Positions 1 to 5,585 of a stretch of 7,736 bases of DNA are shown here, piece by piece; the stretch's first letter is position 1; each line of letters starts with the position of its first letter. Location: positions 1 through 7,736 of the forward strand of contig CAIRDL010001075.1 of the NCBI GenBank assembly GCA_903877345.1, written 5' to 3'. This stretch comes from an uncultured Oscillochloris sp. (lineage in GTDB: Bacteria > Chloroflexota > Chloroflexia > Chloroflexales > Chloroflexaceae). The position numbers and the translations under genes are program-made. The notes under the pieces are model-generated. The model was not told where the DNA came from, ran no database searches, and saw nothing but the letters and a program-made list of their open reading frames with translations.

Positions 1-249
1 CTGGAGTATGCGACCCGTGGCATTCGGGTGAATGCGGTTTGTCCTGGCTTCATCGAGACGCCGATGCTCGCCCGAACTGGCGTCACCAGCGACCCCGAGC
101 GGCGCACCGCCATTGAGGGCTTACACCCAATGGCACGTTTGGGTCGCCCCGACGAGATCGCTGGGGCGGTCGTCTACCTTTGCTCCGATGCCGCCTCGTT
201 CATCACCGGCCATGCGCTGGTCGTGGACGGCGGCTATACGGCGCGTTGA
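1..249 (+). CDS. Short-chain dehydrogenase/reductase (SDR), C-terminal part, 5' end outside the window
   Basis: The frame is open from base 1 and gives the last 82 residues of an SDR enzyme, a family of NAD(P)-dependent cytoplasmic oxidoreductases. The fragment begins just after the expected catalytic YxxxK helix. It shows the conserved IRVNAVCPGFIETPM stretch (strand beta-6 and the PG motif by the nicotinamide), the helical substrate lid, and the family's closing pattern HPMARLGRPDEIAGAVVYL followed by SDAASFITGHALVVDGGYTA. This ending is typical of the classical FabG-like subfamily. The catalytic Ser/Tyr/Lys and the Rossmann glycine motif lie upstream of the window, so substrate and cofactor cannot be judged. 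The carbonic anhydrase gene begins 35 bp downstream on the same strand, so the two may be cotranscribed. The family call is secure; a specific name such as fabG would be a guess. Confidence 0.93.
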   Translation: MEYATRGIRVNAVCPGFIETPMLARTGVTSDPERRTAIEGLHPMARLGRPDEIAGAVVYLCSDAASFITGHALVVDGGYTAR

Positions 250-284
250 ACGCAGATCTCCATCTAAAGGGTGAGCGAGGCACG

Positions 285-929
285 ATGCGTACGGTCGAAG
301 AGTTGTTGGTGAATAATCGCGTCTGGGCCGCGACCGTGACCACCCAAGACCCCGGTTTCTTTCAGCGCCTCGCCAATCAGCAAACCCCCTCCTACCTCTG
401 GATTGGTTGCTCAGACAGCCGCGTGCCCTCGACCCAACTAGTCGGCTTGCCGCCTGGCGAGATGTTCGTCCACCGGAATGTGGCGAACATCGTCGCGCAT
501 ACCGACTTCAACTGCCTCGCGGTCCTCCAATACGCGGTCGAGGTGCTGCACGTCCAGCACATCATTGTCTGCGGCCACTACCGTTGCGGCGGCATCCACG
601 CGGCCCTGCACGGGCACCATCTCGGCCTGATTGACAATTGGCTCCAACATGTGCAAGACGTGCGGCGGAAGCACGCGCTACGTCTCGCGGTCTGCCGTGA
701 TACTGCGACCGAGGAACATTTGCTGTGCGAACTAAACGTGATCGAGCAAGTGGTGAATGTTAGCCAAACCACCATCGTGCAACAGGCGTGGTTGCGCGGG
801 CAACAACTCACGGTGTATGGCTGGATCTACGATGTCGAAGACGGCCTGTTGCGCGATCTCCAGATTAGGGTCAGCAGTCTTGCGACCCTTGATGTGCAAT
901 ATGCCCGCGCCGTCGCGTTGGTGAGTTAG
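285..929 (+). CDS. can: Beta-class carbonic anhydrase
   Basis: This 214-residue cytoplasmic zinc enzyme interconverts CO2 and bicarbonate, supplying bicarbonate to carboxylases. The beta-class signatures are complete: CSDSR at residues 42-46 gives zinc ligand Cys42 and the Asp44/Arg46 dyad, and CGHYRCGG at 96-103 gives ligands His98 and Cys101. These positions match E. coli Can (Cys42, Asp44, His98, Cys101), and the length is close to the 220 residues of that protein. HRNVAN at 63-68 is also typical. The ATG at 285 is chosen because GAGG at 277-280 lies 4 nt before it and the protein then aligns from its first residue. An in-frame start at 180 would overlap the upstream SDR gene and add 35 residues foreign to the family. 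The gene probably shares a transcript with the SDR gene. A palindromic repeat begins 5 bp after the stop codon. The enzyme class is certain; the symbol rests on the match to E. coli Can. Confidence 0.96.
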   Translation: MRTVEELLVNNRVWAATVTTQDPGFFQRLANQQTPSYLWIGCSDSRVPSTQLVGLPPGEMFVHRNVANIVAHTDFNCLAVLQYAVEVLHVQHIIVCGHYRCGGIHAALHGHHLGLIDNWLQHVQDVRRKHALRLAVCRDTATEEHLLCELNVIEQVVNVSQTTIVQQAWLRGQQLTVYGWIYDVEDGLLRDLQIRVSSLATLDVQYARAVALVS

Positions 930-934
930 ACATA

Positions 935-994
935 GTTCGTAGAGACGCAAGATGATGCGTCTCGACAGACGCAAGATGATGTGTCTCTACGAAC
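935..994. repeat. 60-bp composite palindrome made of two tandem hairpin units
   Basis: The outer arms GTTCGTAGAGAC (935-946) and GTCTCTACGAAC (983-994) are perfect reverse complements. Between them lie two direct copies of AGACGCAAGATGATGYGTCTC, at 943-963 and 967-987, 24 bp apart and differing only at C958/T982. Copy 1 is itself a hairpin with 6-bp arms AGACGC/GCGTCT around an 8-nt loop; in copy 2 one pair is weakened to a wobble. The element can therefore fold either as one long cruciform or as two small hairpins. It lies 5 bp after the carbonic anhydrase stop codon, so it may protect the mRNA 3' end or stop transcription, but no T-tract follows. It looks like a REP- or MITE-type dispersed element. 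Palindromes built on GTAGAGACG/CGTCTCTAC are, from memory, common in cyanobacteria and some Chloroflexota. No protein is encoded. Confidence 0.85.
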
Positions 995-1078
995 CGTACT
1001 GGTGGCAAAATGGCCTGTTCCGCGTCCTACAGAGTTCCTCTCCCCCAAGACTAACCTTTTTTATGCACTTTTTCTCCC

Positions 1079-1106
1079 TTGACGTTGCCGGATCACCGTG
1101 TAGAAT
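1079..1106 (+). promoter_or_regulatory. Sigma-70-type promoter for the 1286-1705 gene
   Basis: A -35 box TTGACG (1079-1084) and a -10 box TAGAAT (1101-1106) are 16 bp apart, each one base from consensus. Transcription would begin near 1113. An AT-rich, T-tract-containing stretch just upstream (about 1056-1078) could act as an UP-like element. The nearest gene on this strand starts at 1286, which implies a 5' leader of about 170 nt. Confidence 0.65.
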
Positions 1107-1285
1107 TAGGGGGTGAAAACTTGGTTAAGGGAGCGCCGGGGGTCTGTTTCGTTCAGCCTTGGCCTTTCGTTACCAGTTCAGACTGTCGTAGGGATGACCG
1201 TCATGCGCGGGGCACACACTCTCACAATGCAATGGGCGACGGCTACCAGCTATCGGCTACCAACAGCTATGTCTAGGAGACTCGT
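1107..1285 (+). other. Long 5' leader without a gene
   Basis: About 170 nt separate the predicted transcription start from the GTG at 1286. I see no convincing reading frame here with its own ribosome binding site, and I do not recognise a known riboswitch. Visible structure includes the 11-bp dyad ATGACCGTCAT (1194-1204), which resembles an operator half-site pair, and a tandem near-repeat at 1240-1270 directly before the Shine-Dalgarno sequence. The length and the repeat near the ribosome binding site make post-transcriptional control possible, but this is inference. Confidence 0.4.
1240..1270 (+). repeat. Tandem near-repeat in the leader
   Basis: CGGCTACCAGCTAT (1240-1253) is followed immediately by CGGCTACCAACAGCTAT (1254-1270). 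The second copy is the first with a 3-nt insertion after CGGCTACCA. The repeat ends 4 nt before the AGGAG ribosome binding site at 1275-1279. It is a probable slippage duplication with no evident coding role. Confidence 0.7.
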
Positions 1286-1705
1286 GTGCACAAGCCATAC
1301 TCGGCATTCTTTGTTGGCACCCCAAACGCCGAAGAGCAGCGTCTCATCCAAGACACGCGGCTCTTAGTTGACTTCCAGATGCTCACCAACACGGCCCCAA
1401 ATCACGACCAGATCATCCAGGCGGTACCCGATTATGTCATGCTGCCGCTCACCCATGCCGACAAGTTGGTACTCCAACTCTTTCACCAACTACGGAATGA
1501 TGGGCGCACATGCGTGGTGGTTTGGGCTGAGCAGACCCTGACCGCGTTTAGCGGGCGGGGTTATCGCTGGCGCCAAGCGGCCCCAAAAACCCTTGACGGC
1601 CTCGAACAGTTGATGGCATGGGGCAAGTGGCCGCTGCCTGTCAATTACCGTTTCACCGGCCAACTTTTGCGGTTGGTGGCAGCGGAGGCACGTTACGTGG
1701 GGTAG
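1286..1705 (+). CDS. Uncharacterised 139-residue protein
   Basis: I do not recognise this protein. The GTG at 1286 is chosen because AGGAG (1275-1279) lies 6 nt upstream; a second GTG at 1284 is out of frame. The product is soluble-looking, with no signal peptide or membrane segment. Residues 40-80 alternate helix-like and hydrophobic strand-like stretches: DQIIQAVPDYVMLPLTHADK, then a helix rich in Leu/Gln, then CVVVWAE at 76-82. This order faintly recalls a CheY-like receiver fold, but the usual phospho-acceptor Asp and the acidic pair are not evident, so any link would be to a degenerate receiver only. The second half is rich in Trp, Arg and Leu (FSGRGYRWRQ at 88-97, WGKWPLPVNYRF at 112-123) and has no motif known to me. 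The gene appears monocistronic, with its own promoter (1079-1106), a long leader and a hairpin terminator 50 bp after the stop. That isolation, together with good translation signals, supports a real gene. Confidence 0.75.
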   Translation: MHKPYSAFFVGTPNAEEQRLIQDTRLLVDFQMLTNTAPNHDQIIQAVPDYVMLPLTHADKLVLQLFHQLRNDGRTCVVVWAEQTLTAFSGRGYRWRQAAPKTLDGLEQLMAWGKWPLPVNYRFTGQLLRLVAAEARYVG

Positions 1706-1755
1706 GGATGGGGTCAACGACAAAGCTGGAACCGCCGCTACTCAACCATGTCAAA

Positions 1756-1790
1756 GGGGGCGAGACGAGCTACTAGCTCGCCTCGCCCCC
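1756..1790 (+). terminator. GC-rich hairpin terminator after the 1286-1705 gene
   Basis: GGGGGCGAG (1756-1764) pairs perfectly with CTCGCCCCC (1782-1790). Inside it, CGAGCTA (1766-1772) pairs with TAGCTCG (1774-1780), leaving only one A-C mismatch. It is a very strong stem 51 bp after the stop codon at 1703-1705. The following T-run (TGATTT) is short, so termination could be partial. No other gene end is close by. Confidence 0.7.
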
Positions 1791-1910
1791 TGATTTGCGT
1801 CGAGGCAACGCTATTTGGCCGTAGGCGGGCCTTTGGACGCTTGCACTCCGACTTGCGCATTTGCACTGTTGACGCGATCTGCGTACGCTTGCTGCAACCT
1901 TGGCTTGTAT

Positions 1911-1914
1911 GGAG
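1911..1914 (+). promoter_or_regulatory. Ribosome binding site that decides the deacetylase start
   Basis: GGAG lies 6 nt before the ATG at 1921. Two in-frame upstream starts exist (TTG at 1900, ATG at 1909), but neither has a Shine-Dalgarno sequence at a suitable distance, and the second overlaps this one. The start at 1921 is therefore preferred. Confidence 0.65.
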
Positions 1915-1920
1915 CAACTC

Positions 1921-2796
1921 ATGACAACCCACGCCCCGACGCCTGTTCTCCGCCCGACGCTTGTGGCGGTGTTGGCTCACCCTGATGATGAGAGTTTCGG
2001 CACCGGCGGCACGTTGGCCCGCTACAGTTGGATGGGGGCGCATGTTCATCTCATCTGTGCTACGGGCGGCGAAGAAGGCTCATTTGATCCGCACTATCTC
2101 GAAGGCTACGCCTCAATCACAGCCCGGCGCGAGGCGGAACTCGCGAGTGCAGCGCAGGCGTTGGGCCTCACCAGCGTGACGATGCTGGGCTATCGTGACT
2201 CGGGGATGGCTGGGACGCCCGCGAATCAGCACCCCGAGGCGTTGGCTGCCCAACCGCTTGAGGCCGTGACCGCTCGCGTTACCGCCCATCTTCGTCGCCT
2301 GCGGCCTCATGTCGTCATCACGTTTGACCCCATCGGCGGCTACCGTCACCCCGATCATATCGCCATTCAACGTGCGACCGTCGCCGCCTTCCACGCGGCC
2401 AGTGACCCCGCTTATTTCCCTGGCAATGAACTGCCGTGGCAGCCGCAGAAGCTCTATTTCCAAACGTTCTCGCGGCGGTTGTTGCGCGCCATCGTGCGCC
2501 TGATGCCGCTTTTCGGCCAAGACCCCCGGCGCTTTGGGCGCAACCACGATGTTGATTTGCTGGACTTGGCCGCTGTGGAGTTTCCGATCCACGCTCGGAT
2601 TGATTACCTGCCTGTGGTTGCCGCCCGCTTCGCCGCCGCCCGTGCCCACGCCAGTCAAGGCGGTGAACAGTTCGCCCGTGGCCCGCTCAGTTGGTATACG
2701 CGCCTTGTTGGTGGTAAAGAAAGTTTTATGCGCGCTTTCCCCGCTGCTACGCCCGATTTGCGTGAAAACGATTTGCTCGCTGGGGTAACGTGGTGA
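1921..2796 (+). CDS. PIG-L/LmbE-family zinc-dependent deacetylase
   Basis: This 291-residue protein belongs to the family of GlcNAc-PI de-N-acetylase, MshB, Mca and BshB, which remove N-acetyl groups or cleave amides on sugar-linked substrates using zinc. The family motif AHPDDE is at residues 19-24 (His20 and Asp23 as zinc ligands, Asp22 as catalytic base). ATGGEEG follows at 47-53, LGYRDSGM at 89-96, and YRHPDHIA at 141-148 supplies the third ligand region around His143/His146. LGYRDSGM and the length near 290 residues resemble the MshB/Mca branch of thiol metabolism. The substrate cannot be read from sequence, and antibiotic or glycolipid substrates remain possible. No signal peptide is present, so it acts in the cytoplasm. 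The gene has no partner on its strand and no clear promoter; a TTGACG at 1869-1874 lacks a matching -10 box. Its stop codon lies 5 bp from the stop of the convergent lipoprotein gene. Confidence 0.93.
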   Translation: MTTHAPTPVLRPTLVAVLAHPDDESFGTGGTLARYSWMGAHVHLICATGGEEGSFDPHYLEGYASITARREAELASAAQALGLTSVTMLGYRDSGMAGTPANQHPEALAAQPLEAVTARVTAHLRRLRPHVVITFDPIGGYRHPDHIAIQRATVAAFHAASDPAYFPGNELPWQPQKLYFQTFSRRLLRAIVRLMPLFGQDPRRFGRNHDVDLLDLAAVEFPIHARIDYLPVVAARFAAARAHASQGGEQFARGPLSWYTRLVGGKESFMRAFPAATPDLRENDLLAGVTW

Positions 2797-2801
2797 CGGG
2801 T

Positions 2802-4523
2802 TTATGGCTGCAAGTACCAGCGCTCGATATTCCAAGTATAGAGCGGCGAGGTGCGGTCAATCGGCCCATCAAGGGTGGTCAGCCGAGGACTGAACGCGAC
2901 CGGCAGACGGTCGGCCCAGAGGAAGAGGTACGGCAGATCAGCGGCGAGACGGGCCTGGGCTTGCGTGATCGCCGCCGCCCGCTCATCAAGCAAGTAAAGC
3001 TGACGCGCCGCTTGGGCCTCGGCATCGTAGTGTGGGTCACTGTACCCGACAACATTGCGCGTCGAGCGGTCGTCAGCTTCGCCTTGGTTCAGTTGGCTTG
3101 AATGAAAGAGCGCAAAATCGTCGGGGTCGTAATAACGCACATCGGCATAATCGGGGTCGCCCGCCCCATTGCTCCAACTCCCAAGCAGCAAGTCGAAAGC
3201 GAACGGCGGCGCGTAGCGGGCGCGGATCACAGTGGCGAAACTAGCAGGCATAACCCGGATCTGCATCCCGATGGTGGCGGCGGCTTCGGCAATTTGGCGG
3301 GCGGCCAACACCCGCCGCGCATCGTCCTCGCGCACGTAGAGCGTTGCCGTGAGCGTGATCGCCTCGTGCTGGCGGATCGTCGCTCCGGCAGGCAGCGTCC
3401 AACCTGCCGTGTCGAGCATGGTACGGGCGGCGTCGAGGTTGGCCCCGGTAGCGGTAGGCGCTGGCGTCAGGTCGGCCCACGAACCAGGCAGCGCAGAGGA
3501 GGCGATGGGGATGCCTTGGCCTTTGGTGACGGTGGTCACTAAATGCGGCACCGCGACCGCCAAGGCCAACGCCTGCCGCAAACGCAGATCGGCGAAGGGG
3601 CGTCCCGCCCGCAGATTGAACCCCAAGAAGTAGTAGCCGTTCTCAGGATAGGCCGCAAGCACCGTTTGCGGGCTGGCCTGGGTTAGCGCAGCTTGGGCGC
3701 TCCAAGGCAGTTCGGCAAGTAACAGGAGTTCATTGGCGAGCGCCGCCGTGGCGGCAGTTGGCTCAGGGATGACCAGCAACTGCACGCGGTCGAGCAACGG
3801 TGCGCCACGGTGGAACTGTGCGAAGGCTTCGAGGGTGTACGTCTGACCGGGCTGTCGCTCAATCAGTTTGAAAGGGCCACTGCCGACCGGCTGCTCCCAA
3901 AAATTGAAGTTGCCCAGATCGCGGTCGGCAAGCAGGTGACGGGGCAAAATGGGTACCGCCAGGGCGGCCAACACCGGCGCGAAACGACTGGTGAGTGTCA
4001 GGACGATGGTGGTAGTGGTGGGGGCGGTGGCGGCAGCGATGTAGCGCAAATCAGCGAGGAGGGCGGTGCTAGTGGGGGGCAAACTGCGTAGGCGTTCGAG
4101 GGTGAAAAGCACATCGGCGGCTTCCAGGGGTGCGCCGTCGTGCCAAGTCAAGCCGCTACGCAGCGTGAAAGTGATAGTACGCCCATCGGGGGTGGCGTCC
4201 CACATTTCGGCCAAATCGGGGACAGGGCGCAGACGATTGTCGAGGCGCATCAGGCCGCTGTAGAGCAGCGTCGTGAGTTGCTCTTCGCCACGCGAGCGGG
4301 GCTGCCAGGGGCGCAAGTTGGGCACATCGGCGGCGAGGCGCATGGTTAGGGTGCCACCACGCGGTAAGGGGGTCGCTGTGGGCGGCTCGGTGGGGCGCAA
4401 GTCGGCGGTGGGTTGGGGTGTCTGGGGATCAGCGAATGGGGTGCAGCCCGCCAACAGGACGATGACCAGCCAAACCACTCCCAGGCTCAACAGAAAGCGG
4501 TGGCGCACGGGTGCGAAGCTCAT
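2802..4523 (-). CDS. ABC-transporter substrate-binding lipoprotein, peptide/nickel family 5
   Basis: This 573-residue protein is an extracytoplasmic lipoprotein of the SBP_bac_5 family, which binds peptides, nickel or related solutes for ABC importers. Residues 1-27 form a lipoprotein signal: Arg/His-rich start, hydrophobic stretch, then lipobox LLAGC with Cys27 as the lipidated residue. A Pro/Thr-rich linker covers 28-55. The mature domain starts at GGTLTMRLAADVPNL (56-70) and contains the family pattern PDLAEMW, DGRTITFTLRSGLTWHDG, then AADVLFTLERL (102-145). The end TWNIERWYLQP is intact. The ATG at 4523 is the only start that keeps the signal peptide; it has no Shine-Dalgarno sequence, and a TATAAT box lies 8 nt before it, so translation may be leaderless. 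No importer permease or ATPase genes of this family lie beside it; the adjacent DrrAB-type pair is an exporter. The solute is unknown. Confidence 0.93.
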   Translation of the reverse strand: MSFAPVRHRFLLSLGVVWLVIVLLAGCTPFADPQTPQPTADLRPTEPPTATPLPRGGTLTMRLAADVPNLRPWQPRSRGEEQLTTLLYSGLMRLDNRLRPVPDLAEMWDATPDGRTITFTLRSGLTWHDGAPLEAADVLFTLERLRSLPPTSTALLADLRYIAAATAPTTTTIVLTLTSRFAPVLAALAVPILPRHLLADRDLGNFNFWEQPVGSGPFKLIERQPGQTYTLEAFAQFHRGAPLLDRVQLLVIPEPTAATAALANELLLLAELPWSAQAALTQASPQTVLAAYPENGYYFLGFNLRAGRPFADLRLRQALALAVAVPHLVTTVTKGQGIPIASSALPGSWADLTPAPTATGANLDAARTMLDTAGWTLPAGATIRQHEAITLTATLYVREDDARRVLAARQIAEAAATIGMQIRVMPASFATVIRARYAPPFAFDLLLGSWSNGAGDPDYADVRYYDPDDFALFHSSQLNQGEADDRSTRNVVGYSDPHYDAEAQAARQLYLLDERAAAITQAQARLAADLPYLFLWADRLPVAFSPRLTTLDGPIDRTSPLYTWNIERWYLQP

Positions 4524-4531
4524 AGGGAACC

Positions 4532-4537
4532 ATTATA
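4532..4537 (-). promoter_or_regulatory. Consensus -10 box of the lipoprotein gene, implying a leaderless transcript
   Basis: The minus strand reads TATAAT here, a perfect -10 hexamer, with 8 nt between it and the ATG at 4523. At normal spacing transcription would start near 4525, leaving 0-4 nt before the start codon. No good -35 box exists at 16-18 bp; TGAAAT is 20 bp away. The intervening bases, GGTTCCCT, contain no Shine-Dalgarno sequence. Confidence 0.6.
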
Positions 4538-4628
4538 GCCTATGCACGTAGGGGGGCATTTCACCACGATCAGCGCACCCGTGCTTTAGATTTTGGATTG
4601 GTCGCAGCAGGACGCGGTGCATTTGCTA

Positions 4629-4657
4629 AAACGGTCAAGCCGTTCCGGTCACCGTTT
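4629..4657. repeat. Short inverted repeat between permease and lipoprotein genes
   Basis: AAACGGT (4629-4635) and ACCGTTT (4651-4657) are perfect 7-bp arms around 15 nt. It lies directly beside the heptamer array at 4660-4717 and upstream (in the minus sense) of the lipoprotein promoter. It could be an operator or part of the neighbouring repeat element; nothing in the sequence decides this. Confidence 0.4.
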
Positions 4658-4659
4658 AA

Positions 4660-4717
4660 CCCGTGATGCGTGATGCGTGATCGGTCACGCATCACGGGTC
4701 ACGGGTCACGCATCACG
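4660..4717. repeat. Heptamer array in two orientations, after the permease gene
   Basis: Read on the plus strand, two copies of TGCGTGA (4667-4673, 4674-4680) are followed by a TCGG spacer and then by TCACGCA, TCACGGG, TCACGGG, TCACGCA and a partial TCACG (4685-4717). The second set is the reverse complement of the first apart from GG/CA changes, and the 7-nt period is exact. CGTGATGCGTGA (4669-4680) and TCACGCATCACG (4685-4696) form a perfect 12-bp hairpin with a 4-nt loop. A related array lies at 5521-5585. The hairpin is 1 bp past the permease stop codon and may stabilise or end its mRNA, though no T-tract follows in the minus sense. Confidence 0.85.
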
Positions 4718-4718
4718 A

Positions 4719-5474
4719 CTACCCCCGCACCGTGCGCTGGAACAGGCTCAAGGCCAGCCATGTACCGAGCGCAGCGAAGAGTGCGATCATCGCAACGCTG
4801 AGGGGCATGGGCAGCGTCGCTTCGACCCCAAAGGCCAAGGAGCGCACGGCGTCAATCAGGTAGGTGGTGGGATTGAGCAGGACAATGACCTGCATCCAGG
4901 TAGGTAGCACATTCAAGGGATAGAGGGCATTTGAGGCGAAGAGCAGGGGTAGGTTGAAGAGGAAGATCATCCCGTGGTAGCCCGCAATCGAGCGTGAGAC
5001 GGCGGCGACTGCGAGGGCCAAGCCGCTGAAGCCGACCGCAAAGAGGGCTAAGAGCAGCAGCGCGAAGAGCCAACCCAGGGGGTTCAGCGCCAGTCGCGCC
5101 CCCATCAGCACGCCCACCACCAGCATGATTGCCGCCTGGATCAGTGCCTTTGTGGCGGTGCTGGTGGCGCTGCCGAGAAGAATACTGATGCGCGGAATCG
5201 GCGCAGTCAGATATTCCTTGAGAATGCCGCGCAACCGTTCGTCAAGCATGACCATCCCGCCGCCCACCGCTCCGCCCAAAGCGCTCAGCGCAACAATGCC
5301 GGGGAGAATGTACGACATGTAATCGCGACCCTCCACATTGCTGATCAGCCCGCGCATCCCGACCCCGAAGAGCACCACCCAGAGTACCGATTGAAGCGCC
5401 AAGCCGATAAGTTCCTCCCGGTTGCGGAAGAACTTGACCATGTGTTTGTTCCAGATGACGTAAGTCGCATACAT
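4719..5474 (-). CDS. ABC-2-type exporter permease, DrrB-like
   Basis: This 251-residue integral membrane protein is the transmembrane half of an ABC exporter; its partner is the ATPase encoded just upstream. About six hydrophobic segments are visible, near residues 25-45, 55-77, 105-127, 133-155, 165-185 and 222-244. This is the usual ABC-2 layout of 250-270 residues. The cytoplasmic loop after the second segment reads DERLRGILKEYLTAPIPR, the coupling-helix region of the DrrB/NodJ type, and NPTTYLIDAVR near 202-212 is the family's conserved C-terminal motif. The ATG at 5474 is preferred; a TTG at 5480 would add two residues. The best Shine-Dalgarno candidate, GAAAG about 8 nt before the ATG, is weak, so translation may depend on coupling within the transcript. 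Substrates in this family include drugs, lipids and polysaccharides and cannot be read from sequence. The gene sits between two heptamer arrays. Confidence 0.92.
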   Translation of the reverse strand: MYATYVIWNKHMVKFFRNREELIGLALQSVLWVVLFGVGMRGLISNVEGRDYMSYILPGIVALSALGGAVGGGMVMLDERLRGILKEYLTAPIPRISILLGSATSTATKALIQAAIMLVVGVLMGARLALNPLGWLFALLLLALFAVGFSGLALAVAAVSRSIAGYHGMIFLFNLPLLFASNALYPLNVLPTWMQVIVLLNPTTYLIDAVRSLAFGVEATLPMPLSVAMIALFAALGTWLALSLFQRTVRG

Positions 5475-5520
5475 ACGCAAAGCTTTCTAAGGGTAGCAGA
5501 TCTTTTTCATTGTCCCATCG

Positions 5521-5585
5521 TGACGCGTGATCCGTGATCGGTCAAGGCGCGACCCGGTCACGCATCACGCATCACGCATCACGCA
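5521..5585. repeat. Heptamer array that overlaps the 3' end of the ATPase gene
   Basis: Four perfect tandem copies of TCACGCA occupy 5558-5585, facing three degenerate inverted copies TGACGCG, TGATCCG, TGATCGG at 5521-5541. The arms 5525-5541 and 5554-5570 form a 17-position hairpin with 15 Watson-Crick pairs and a 12-nt loop. The two copies at 5572-5585 lie inside the ATPase gene and encode its last residues and TGA stop (minus-strand CGT GAT GCG TGA). The unit is the same as in the array at 4660-4717. In the intercistronic position it could tune the ATPase:permease ratio. Confidence 0.85.

Noticed and set aside
180..284. N-terminal extension of the carbonic anhydrase to a start at 180
   Set aside because: It would overlap the SDR gene by 70 bp and add 35 residues unlike the family. 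The ATG at 285 has a Shine-Dalgarno sequence and gives E. coli Can numbering.
1079..1276. 65-codon open frame starting at the TTGACG box
   Set aside because: Its start lies inside the -35 box, it lacks a Shine-Dalgarno sequence and its composition is not protein-like.
1869..1897. Promoter for the deacetylase from TTGACG at 1869-1874
   Set aside because: No acceptable -10 box is found at 16-18 bp; the sequence there is GC-rich.
2113..2835. 240-codon open frame on the minus strand opposite the deacetylase
   Set aside because: It is antisense to a gene with complete family motifs, has no recognisable domain and would overlap both convergent genes; typical shadow in GC-rich DNA.
4660..4717. Classical rho-independent terminator after the permease gene
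   Set aside because: The hairpin is strong, but no T-run follows in the minus sense (CGGGTTAAACGG), so it is listed as a repeat.
5521..5585. CRISPR array from the short regular repeats
   Set aside because: The repeats are 7 nt, directly adjacent with no spacers, and occur in both orientations; no cas genes are nearby.
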